A stretch of DNA of 5,628 bases from Anaerolineales bacterium (GTDB lineage: Bacteria; Chloroflexota; Anaerolineae; Anaerolineales; UBA6663): NCBI GenBank assembly GCA_017999235.1, contig JAGOBN010000311.1, positions 1 to 5,628 of the forward strand. The letters run 5' to 3'. Below are positions 1 to 5,101 of the stretch, piece by piece. Within the stretch, counting starts at the first letter, position 1; every line of letters begins with the position of its first letter. A program made the translations under genes and the position numbers. Under the pieces are notes generated by a model, which was not told where the DNA came from, did not search any database, and saw only the letters and a program-made list of their open reading frames with translations.

Positions 1-953
1 GGCGGGTCCACGTTGATCTTCTGATCAAAGCGGCCGGGGCGCAGCAGCGCCGGGTCCAGCACATCCGGGCGGTTGGTGGAGCCCATGAAGAGCACATGCC
101 AGGTGCGCTTGGGCGCCTCTTTGCCGATGAACTGGAACCAGCGGTCGCGCAGGCGTTCGAGCCAGGGCTTGTCCTCGATGCCGTCCATCTCATACAGCAG
201 GCGCGTCAGCGCCCCGCTGGTGCCGCCCATCATCCCGCCCATGCCCCCCATCATGCCGCCGCCGCCCATCACGCCGCCCCGGCTGGCGCCCACCGCGTCG
301 ATCTCGTCGATGTAGGCGATGCAGGCGCCGTACTCGCGCGCCAGCTTTTTGGCCTTGCCCACGAACTGGATCATCCGCAGCACGTCCACGCCCCAGAACA
401 TGCCCCGGAAGCCGGAGCCTTCCACGGAGATGAAGGGGATGCCGGCCTCGCCGGCCATGGCCTTGGCCAGCATGGTCTTGCCGGTGCCGGGCGGGCCGTA
501 GAGCAGGATGCCGTTGATGTACTTGCCGCCCATTTTGACAAACTGCTCCCGGTCGGAGAGCAGGCTGATCCACTGTTTGACCAGGTTCACCAGGGTGGGC
601 TGGCCCCAGTATTCCTTGAAGGTGACGGATTTGGCGTCTTCCGGCCGGATGCTCTCCATCTTGGTCTGGCTCATGAACCAGAAGATGGCCACAAACTGAA
701 TGATGGCGTAAAAGAGCGCGAAGACAATCTGGAACAGGCGCGCCAGGATCAGCAGGACGATATTCAGGACTTCCGGGCTGGCCCACATCCAGAACAGCAG
801 GCCGGCGCCGGCCGTAACCGGCACCGCCGTGCGCAGGAAGCGCCACAGCCGGGCGGCCGGCCGATTGCGCTGACTGACGATATCGTTTTTGCCGCGCGGG
901 CGCTGGTACGTGCCGGACGAGCCAGAAGCGGGGGGCAAAGCGGTCGGCTGCAT
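1..953 (-). CDS. FtsH-like membrane-anchored AAA+ ATPase (N-terminal part, runs off the window)
   Basis: The first 317 residues are visible; the 3' end lies beyond base 1. Residues 1-37 are polar and proline/arginine-rich. Residues 42-57 and 62-94 are strongly hydrophobic and should form a membrane hairpin. The AAA+ core follows: Walker A GPPGTGKT at 153-160, FtsH-type pore motif F-W-G at 186-188, Walker B IAYIDEID at 212-219 (acidic pair D216-E217), and second region of homology STNRPDVLDPALLRPGRFD at 292-310. These are the hallmarks of the FtsH/AAA-protease branch, which unfolds proteins in an ATP-dependent manner. Two oddities stand out. There is a Gly/Met-rich loop at 226-247 just after Walker B. 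There are also about 22 extra residues between EMDG (255-258) and STNRP. Bona fide FtsH has a periplasmic domain between its two membrane segments; here there is almost no room for one. The M41 zinc-protease domain would lie outside the window, so whether this is a protease or only an ATPase is open. The ATG at 953-951 is chosen because AAGGA lies 7 bases upstream; an in-frame TGA lies at 1028-1026. Confidence 0.9.
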   Translation of the reverse strand, partial: MQPTALPPASGSSGTYQRPRGKNDIVSQRNRPAARLWRFLRTAVPVTAGAGLLFWMWASPEVLNIVLLILARLFQIVFALFYAIIQFVAIFWFMSQTKMESIRPEDAKSVTFKEYWGQPTLVNLVKQWISLLSDREQFVKMGGKYINGILLYGPPGTGKTMLAKAMAGEAGIPFISVEGSGFRGMFWGVDVLRMIQFVGKAKKLAREYGACIAYIDEIDAVGASRGGVMGGGGMMGGMGGMMGGTSGALTRLLYEMDGIEDKPWLERLRDRWFQFIGKEAPKRTWHVLFMGSTNRPDVLDPALLRPGRFDQKINVDP

Positions 954-960
954 CAGCGGG

Positions 961-965
961 TCCTT
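961..965 (-). promoter_or_regulatory. Shine-Dalgarno site of the AAA+ ATPase gene
   Basis: AAGGA on the minus strand, 7 bases before the ATG at 953. It favours this start over the in-frame GTG (971-969) and TTG (980-978) upstream. Confidence 0.7.
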
Positions 966-1000
966 TCCCACAAATACCAACGTACCGGCGAAGAAGGAAA

Positions 1001-1029
1001 AGTTTACTCGGAGTCCCGGCCCTTTTCAA
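1001..1029 (-). promoter_or_regulatory. Putative sigma-70-type promoter for the AAA+ ATPase gene
   Basis: On the minus strand, TTGAAA (bases 1029-1024, five of six matches to the -35 consensus) and TAAACT (1006-1001, four of six to the -10) are separated by exactly 17 bases. The leader to the ATG would be roughly 40 bases. The box lies in the 125-base gap behind the phosphatase gene, so the ATPase is probably transcribed at least partly on its own. The -35 box overlaps a small inverted repeat, TTTTC/GAAAA (1023-1034), which could be an operator. This is motif reading only. Confidence 0.5.
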
Positions 1030-1037
1030 GAAAACGG

Positions 1038-1049
1038 GCGGAAATCCGC
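1038..1049 (-). terminator. Weak hairpin downstream of the phosphatase gene, possible terminator or operator
   Basis: GCGGA and TCCGC form a 5-bp stem with a 2-base loop, about 30 bases past the phosphatase stop codon. On the minus strand it is followed after two Cs by GTTTTC rather than a proper T tract. The stem is short, so termination would be weak. It also sits just upstream of the ATPase promoter and may instead be a protein-binding site. Confidence 0.25.
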
Positions 1050-1078
1050 GTCAGGTTTATCAATCTCTCATCTGCGTT

Positions 1079-1684
1079 TCAGGCGGGGGCGCCGGCGGAG
1101 GGAGCGTCGCCGAGGCTGAGGAGGTGGATGCGCTCGCCGTGCACGGTGAGGCGCGCGAACGTGGCATTGCCAAACCGGAAACTGACCGGCTGGCCAAAGG
1201 GCAGACCGATCAGGCCGGCCAAGCCGGCGTTCAATGAGCCGCCGTGGCTGACGATCGCCACCGTGGCCTCCGGGTGGGCGGCCAGGATTTCATGCCAGGC
1301 GGCCAGGGTGCGCGCCTGCAGCGCCGCCTGGCCTTCGCCGCCGGGCGGCCCGAGGACCCACCAATCCGGCCGAAACTGTTCGGGATACCGCGCGCGCACC
1401 TCGGCCTCGGTCAGGCCGGACCAAGCCCCGACATGGCGTTCTTTCAGGCGCTCATCCAGCCGCACCGGCAGTCCCTGGACCCGCGCCACCGCTTCGGCGG
1501 TCTGCCGGGCGCGTGCCAAGGGGCTGCTGTAGATGGCGGCCAGCGGCTCGCCGCGCAGCTGCCGCGCCAGCGCTTCAGCCTGCTCGCAGCCCGCGGGATC
1601 CAGGGGCGGATCGGCGTGGCCTTGCCAGCGCCCCTCCGCATTCCAGGTGGACCGGGCGTGGCGGATGAGGTAGAGGAGGGTCAT
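1079..1684 (-). CDS. Histidine phosphatase family protein (phosphoglycerate mutase-like)
   Basis: A complete protein of 201 residues, the usual size for a single-domain member of the histidine phosphatase superfamily. These are soluble enzymes that transfer phosphate through a histidine. The catalytic set is visible. The N-terminal RH motif appears as LIRHARSTWN (R8, nucleophile H9), where RHA replaces the common RHG. The phosphate-pocket arginine is in SSPLARARQTAE (R58). The likely proton donor is E82 in LKERHVGAWSG. The second catalytic histidine is H147 in IVSHGGS. The family includes cofactor-dependent phosphoglycerate mutases, alpha-ribazole phosphatase (CobC) and broad-specificity phosphatases. 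Nothing here picks the substrate, and no cobalamin genes are near, so no symbol is given. The start is fixed by sequence: an in-frame TGA lies immediately before the ATG (1687-1685) and the RH motif begins seven residues in. There is no Shine-Dalgarno; the bases before the ATG belong to the heptamer array. It lies 71 bases behind the GlyA-GcvT gene on the same strand, so co-transcription is plausible. Confidence 0.9.
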   Translation of the reverse strand: MTLLYLIRHARSTWNAEGRWQGHADPPLDPAGCEQAEALARQLRGEPLAAIYSSPLARARQTAEAVARVQGLPVRLDERLKERHVGAWSGLTEAEVRARYPEQFRPDWWVLGPPGGEGQAALQARTLAAWHEILAAHPEATVAIVSHGGSLNAGLAGLIGLPFGQPVSFRFGNATFARLTVHGERIHLLSLGDAPSAGAPA

Positions 1685-1686
1685 TC

Positions 1687-1754
1687 AGTGGTGAGTGGGG
1701 AGTGGGTAGTGGACAGCAGGCTAACGCCACTGGCCACTACCCACTGAGCACTCT
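1687..1754. repeat. Inverted heptamer array (4 x AGTGGNN, spacer, 4 x CCACTNN)
   Basis: Four perfectly phased heptamers, AGTGGTG, AGTGGGG, AGTGGGT and AGTGGAC, fill 1687-1714. A 12-base spacer (1715-1726) is followed by CCACTGG, CCACTAC, CCACTGA and GCACTCT (1727-1754), the inverted counterpart. The best-pairing arms are 1701-1712 and 1734-1745, a perfect 12-bp inverted repeat around a 21-base loop; because the units are degenerate copies, the arms can also slip in steps of seven. It fills nearly the whole gap between the GlyA-GcvT stop codon and the phosphatase start. It resembles the short tandemly repeated repetitive (STRR) heptamers known from cyanobacterial genomes. No T tract follows, so it is not a standard terminator, though RNA from either strand should fold and could affect mRNA stability or translation of the phosphatase. 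Confidence 0.8.
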
Positions 1755-1755
1755 T

Positions 1756-4700
1756 TCACTTCTTCTTCGGGAAGCGGCTCAACACGGTCGCGGCTTCGGG
1801 CGCGCGCGGCTTGCCGCCGGCCGCTTGGAGCGCGGCGTCCAGCTCGGCGCGCGTGGCGGGGCGCGGGCTGGCTTTGGCATAGACTTCGCCCGCGCTCTGA
1901 TAGACGAACACCGGCGTGCCTTCGGCGCCGGCCGCCAGTTTCAGATACGCCTGCCCGCTGCGGAACCCCTCGCTGTCCAGCGAGCAGCACGTCACCTCGC
2001 CCACCACCCGGCCCTGCCCGTCCACAACCGGATCGCCGTTGTGGGCCATGCGCCCGCTCTTCACGTCAAAGCGGAAGCGCGCCACTTCAGACGCGCGCGC
2101 CTTCTCCTGCGAGATAAAAGCCGCCCGGCCCACGAACCACGGCTTGTGGGCTTTGATGTAGGAGTCGAAGCCGGCGTCGCCCACGCCTAGGTCCAGGTGG
2201 CCGGCCATCTCGTCGCCATACAGCGGCAGGCCGGCCTCGGTGCGCAGCGAATCGCGCGCGGCCAGGCCGCAGGGCTTGAGGCCGAAGGTCTGGCCGGCCG
2301 CCAGCAGCGCGTCCCACAGCGCCGCGGCCTGATCGGGATGCACAAAGAGCTCGAAGCCCATCTGCTCGCCGGTGTAGCCGGTGCGCGCCGCGATCAGATC
2401 GAAGCCGCCGACCGTGGCGCGGCACAACTGCGTGCGCGCCAAAGCCTTAAGGCGTTTGGCCGTGGCGGCGTCAGCGCCCAGCGCCAGCAGGATCTCGCGC
2501 GCCCGCGGGCCTTGCAGGGCGATATCCACGCGCTGGTCCGCGCCGCTCTCGGGCGCGCGCAGGTTGCGGAGCTGCACGCCGGCGCGCGCCGGCGCCTGCG
2601 CCCACGGCCGCTCCGGGTCCACCAGCACCTCGCCGCGCAAGACCGCGTTGGCCCAGGCCCAGTCTTTGTCGTCGTTGCTGGCGTTGACCACAATCAGGAA
2701 GTGATCGGCGGCCAGGCGATACAGATAACAATCGTCGTGGACGTGGGCGGCGGGGGCCAGCAGGTGCGCGTACGCGCTCTCGCCCGGCGCCAGCGCCGAG
2801 GCTTCATTCCCCACCAACCCGTCCAGGAATTTGGCGACGTGCTCGCCGCGCGCGTCCCAGACCCCCATGTGGCTCACATCGAACAGGCCGGCGGCCTGGC
2901 GCGTGGCCAGGTGTTCCGCCAGCACGCCCGAATACTGCACCGGCATTTCCCAGCCCGCGAACGGCACCATCTTGGCGCCCAGCGCGCGGTGGGCCGCATT
3001 CAGGCCCGTCTTCTTCAGCGGCGGGTTCGCGGGCTCCGTCCACACGAAAGCGGGCAGCGCTTCCGGCGTGGCAATGGCCCAGCGCGACACGCCCACAAAG
3101 TACGGCTTGCGCATGTCCAGCCCGTCGCCCGCCACCTTGGGCAGGCCGGCGGCCGGCTGCGGGCCGCGCACATAGACCGGGCCGGGCAGCTTGCGCTGCA
3201 AATCCGACTGATCCAGCGTCACGTAACCGTCCGAGAGATCCCGCAGCCAGGTGGCCACCAAGACCGCCTTTTCGGCCGGCACGGTCAGGACAAACGCCGC
3301 CGCCTGCCGCGTCAGCGCGCCCTCCACCTGGCCCTTGGGCGTATAAATCCGCGTGGCCTGGCTTTGGCCGGCCGCCAGCGCGTAGACGTCGCTGGTGACC
3401 GCCCAGTACAGGAACTCGTCGGCGCGCGCGCCGGCGATCTCCAGCGCGGCGTGCGAGGCCGCCGGCGCCGCTTCATCCAGATACCAGAAGTGCGGATACC
3501 CGTGCTGGGCCGGCTGGAAGTCGATGCCAGCGCGCTGAGCCAGGTCCCGCACCTTGAGTTTGGCGTCGTTGAAGGCCTCGAAGTCCACTTTGGAGCGGAA
3601 CAGGTCGCCCTTGCGGCCCGGATACTTGTATGGCTGGCAGGCCTTGAGCACCTGCGCCAGGGCGTCGCCCAGGGCGTCGATCTCGGCCTCGCGGAAGCCG
3701 CGCTGGGTGACCCAGGGCGTCCCCAGCCGGATGCCGGACGGCAGCAGCGCGGACTTGTCGCCGGGGATGGTGTTGCGGTTGACGACGAGGCCGGCCAAGT
3801 CCAGGATCCGGGCCGCCACATCGCCCATCAGGGGCGTGCCATCCGGGCCGGTGACGGATTTGCAGTCCAGGTTGAGCAAGTGGCTTTCGGTGCCGCCAAA
3901 TGGAATGGCGAAGCCGTGGCCGCGCAGGCGCTCCGTCAGGCGCGCGGCGTTCTTCACCGTCTGGGCCTGCAGTTCCTTGTAGGCCGGCGTCTGCGCGATC
4001 TTGAAGGTGGTGGCCAGCGCCGCGAAGACGGCCACATGTGGGCCGCCCTGCTCGCCAGGGAAGACGGCGCGGTCAATGCGCCGCGAGAGGGCCGGGTCGG
4101 TGGTGATGATGCAGGCGCCGCGCGGGCCGTTGAGAGTCTTGTGGGTGGTGAAGGTGGTGATGTGGGCGATGCCGATCGGCGAGGGATAGACCCCGGCCGA
4201 GATCAGGCCGGCTACGTGGGCCATATCAGCCAGCAGGTAAGCGCCCACGGAATCGGCGATGGCGCGGAAGCGTTTGAAATCGGCCGCCCAGGGGTAGGAC
4301 GAGTAGCCGACGATGATCATCTTCGGCTTATGCTCGCGCGCCAGGCGCTCGACGGCGTCCATATCGATGCGGCCGGTGGCTTCATTGACGGTGTACGGCA
4401 CGATCTTGTAATACTTGCCGGACCGGTTGGCCGCCGCCCCGTGGGTCAGGTGGCCGCCAAACATCAGGTTCATGCCCATGACCGTGTCGCCGGGCGTGAC
4501 CAGGGCGTTGTACACGGCGTTGTTGGCCGGCGCGCCGGAGAGCGCCTGCACGTTCACATACAGCTGGTCGGCGGTCAGGCCGTTGGCGGCGAAGGCCTCG
4601 GCGCAGCGCCGGCGGGCCAGCGCTTCCACCACATCCGCGTACTCGGTGCCTTTGTAGTAGCGCGGGTCGCTGTAGCGGCGGAAGTGGCCCAGGCGCGCCT

Positions 4701-4932
4701 CATAATCCAGCAGCTCGGCTTCGGGCATGAAGCGGGTGTCTTCATCCGGATAGCCTTCGGCGTAGAGATTGTGGAAGCGCGTGCTCAGCCCCTCCAGCAC
4801 CGCGTTCGGGGCGGTGGATTCGGACGGGATAAGGATCAGTTTTCGGTATTGGCGTTCGGCCTCAATTTGGGTCAGCTCGTAGACCTCGGGATCAAGGTCG
4901 CGCAGGGAACCGCGGAAGAGATAATCAGACAT
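1756..4932 (-). CDS. glyA-gcvT: Fused serine hydroxymethyltransferase - glycine cleavage T-protein (GlyA-GcvT)
   Basis: A 1058-residue cytosolic fusion. Residues 1 to about 432 are PLP-dependent serine hydroxymethyltransferase (serine + THF to glycine + 5,10-methylene-THF). Landmarks are LIPSES (34-39), YAEGYP (57-62), RYYKGTEY (91-98), NVQALSGAPAN (127-137), GGHLTHG (159-165), DMAH with cofactor aspartate D236, and TTHKTLNGPRG with PLP lysine K265. Residues about 636-1040 are aminomethyltransferase, the T-protein that releases ammonia and methylene-THF from aminomethyl-lipoyl H-protein. Landmarks are FAGWEMPVQY (658-667), FDVSHMG (684-690), the acidic pair D733-D734 where the family's catalytic aspartate sits, GYTGEQMGFE (852-861) and ARDSLRTEAGLPLYGDEM (892-909). 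Both modules look catalytically complete. The stretch about 455-620 resembles a contracted extra GcvT copy. About 26 extra residues (63-90) sit between YAEGYP and RYYKG. The ATG at 4932 is chosen over one at 5016 because GGAG lies 7 bases upstream, family homology begins there, and the longer reading would start upstream of the promoter. The C-terminus ends in a basic KKK. Confidence 0.95.
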   Translation of the reverse strand: MSDYLFRGSLRDLDPEVYELTQIEAERQYRKLILIPSESTAPNAVLEGLSTRFHNLYAEGYPDEDTRFMPEAELLDYEARLGHFRRYSDPRYYKGTEYADVVEALARRRCAEAFAANGLTADQLYVNVQALSGAPANNAVYNALVTPGDTVMGMNLMFGGHLTHGAAANRSGKYYKIVPYTVNEATGRIDMDAVERLAREHKPKMIIVGYSSYPWAADFKRFRAIADSVGAYLLADMAHVAGLISAGVYPSPIGIAHITTFTTHKTLNGPRGACIITTDPALSRRIDRAVFPGEQGGPHVAVFAALATTFKIAQTPAYKELQAQTVKNAARLTERLRGHGFAIPFGGTESHLLNLDCKSVTGPDGTPLMGDVAARILDLAGLVVNRNTIPGDKSALLPSGIRLGTPWVTQRGFREAEIDALGDALAQVLKACQPYKYPGRKGDLFRSKVDFEAFNDAKLKVRDLAQRAGIDFQPAQHGYPHFWYLDEAAPAASHAALEIAGARADEFLYWAVTSDVYALAAGQSQATRIYTPKGQVEGALTRQAAAFVLTVPAEKAVLVATWLRDLSDGYVTLDQSDLQRKLPGPVYVRGPQPAAGLPKVAGDGLDMRKPYFVGVSRWAIATPEALPAFVWTEPANPPLKKTGLNAAHRALGAKMVPFAGWEMPVQYSGVLAEHLATRQAAGLFDVSHMGVWDARGEHVAKFLDGLVGNEASALAPGESAYAHLLAPAAHVHDDCYLYRLAADHFLIVVNASNDDKDWAWANAVLRGEVLVDPERPWAQAPARAGVQLRNLRAPESGADQRVDIALQGPRAREILLALGADAATAKRLKALARTQLCRATVGGFDLIAARTGYTGEQMGFELFVHPDQAAALWDALLAAGQTFGLKPCGLAARDSLRTEAGLPLYGDEMAGHLDLGVGDAGFDSYIKAHKPWFVGRAAFISQEKARASEVARFRFDVKSGRMAHNGDPVVDGQGRVVGEVTCCSLDSEGFRSGQAYLKLAAGAEGTPVFVYQSAGEVYAKASPRPATRAELDAALQAAGGKPRAPEAATVLSRFPKKK

Positions 4933-4939
4933 TGAAAGA

Positions 4940-4943
4940 CTCC
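4940..4943 (-). promoter_or_regulatory. Shine-Dalgarno site of the GlyA-GcvT gene
   Basis: GGAG on the minus strand, 7 bases before the ATG at 4932. It decides the start against the in-frame ATG at 5016, which would add 28 residues with no resemblance to the family. Confidence 0.7.
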
Positions 4944-4945
4944 AG

Positions 4946-4973
4946 GGTGGGGAGTGGGTGACGGTGATGGGCG
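4946..4973. repeat. Degenerate heptamer run in the GlyA-GcvT leader
   Basis: Four seven-base units, GGTGGGG, AGTGGGT, GACGGTG and ATGGGCG, continue the pattern of the array at 1687-1754 in more decayed form. The 13-mer GTGGGGAGTGGGT (4947-4959) is identical to bases 1695-1707. It lies just upstream of the Shine-Dalgarno site, inside the predicted 5' leader. The identity is seen directly; the shared origin is inferred. Confidence 0.45.
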
Positions 4974-4983
4974 TGGCGCAAGG

Positions 4984-5012
4984 ATTGTAGGCGTGGGGGA
5001 AGGGGACGTCAA
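4984..5012 (-). promoter_or_regulatory. Sigma-70-type promoter for the GlyA-GcvT gene
   Basis: On the minus strand, TTGACG (5012-5007, five of six to consensus) and TACAAT (4989-4984, five of six) are separated by exactly 17 bases. A transcript starting about seven bases further on would have a leader of about 45 bases before the ATG at 4932, which is too short for a glycine riboswitch. This is the best promoter match I noticed in the window. Confidence 0.7.
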
Positions 5013-5017
5013 GCAAA

Positions 5018-5031
5018 GCGCCGGCCGGCGC
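5018..5031. promoter_or_regulatory. 14-bp GC palindrome between divergent promoters, possible operator
   Basis: GCGCCGGCCGGCGC is a perfect palindrome lying between the -35 box of the GlyA-GcvT promoter and the -10 box of the plus-strand gene. The position suits a regulator acting on both genes. GC-rich palindromes arise easily in DNA of this composition, and GCCGGC-type words are common throughout the window, so the functional reading is speculative. Confidence 0.25.
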
Positions 5032-5053
5032 CGGTTAGGAGATTCGTTCACAG

Positions 5054-5059
5054 TACAAT
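5054..5059 (+). promoter_or_regulatory. Possible -10 box for the PAP2-like lipoprotein gene
   Basis: TACAAT matches the -10 consensus at five of six positions and lies 42 bases before the ATG at 5102, giving a leader of about 35 bases. No convincing -35 box lies 16-18 bases upstream (the spot reads CCGGTT). The promoter may be weak or activator-dependent. Confidence 0.4.
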
Positions 5060-5087
5060 AGGCGGTGCGCTCCCGCTCTGGAGCGAA

Positions 5088-5094
5088 AAAGGAG
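5088..5094 (+). promoter_or_regulatory. Shine-Dalgarno site of the PAP2-like lipoprotein gene
   Basis: AAAGGAG with 7 bases to the ATG at 5102. This is the strongest ribosome-binding site in the window and it fixes the start. Confidence 0.75.
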
Positions 5095-5101
5095 CCCTGC
5101 C

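Noticed and set aside
213..278. CRISPR or DNA-level tandem repeat element
   Set aside because: The repetition comes from Gly and Met codons in one coding frame. There are no spacers and no conserved repeat unit of fixed length.
190..1029. Minus-strand frame of 279 codons over the ATPase gene
   Set aside because: It is the wrong frame of the same strand. The correct frame carries Walker A, Walker B and the second region of homology, and it stays open to the window edge.
96..1532. Plus-strand open frame of 478 codons across the ATPase, its promoter and the phosphatase
   Set aside because: It runs antisense through two recognised genes and the gap between them. The composition is biased and the product shows no domain.
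1701..1745. Rho-independent terminator after GlyA-GcvT
   Set aside because: The 12-bp inverted repeat has a 21-base loop and no T tract on either strand, and it is explained by the heptamer array.
2197..4935. Plus-strand open frame of 912 codons opposite GlyA-GcvT
   Set aside because: It lies wholly antisense to a gene with clear family motifs. Its His/Arg/Gly/Ala-rich product matches nothing I recognise, and long antisense frames are expected in GC-rich coding DNA.
4933..4983. Glycine riboswitch in front of the glycine-metabolism gene
   Set aside because: The predicted leader is only about 45 bases, which is too short for a glycine aptamer, and no aptamer-like conserved core is visible.
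4933..5016. N-terminal 28-residue extension of GlyA-GcvT from the ATG at 5016
   Set aside because: That ATG lies upstream of the predicted -35 box, the extension has no family similarity, and the ATG at 4932 has a good Shine-Dalgarno.
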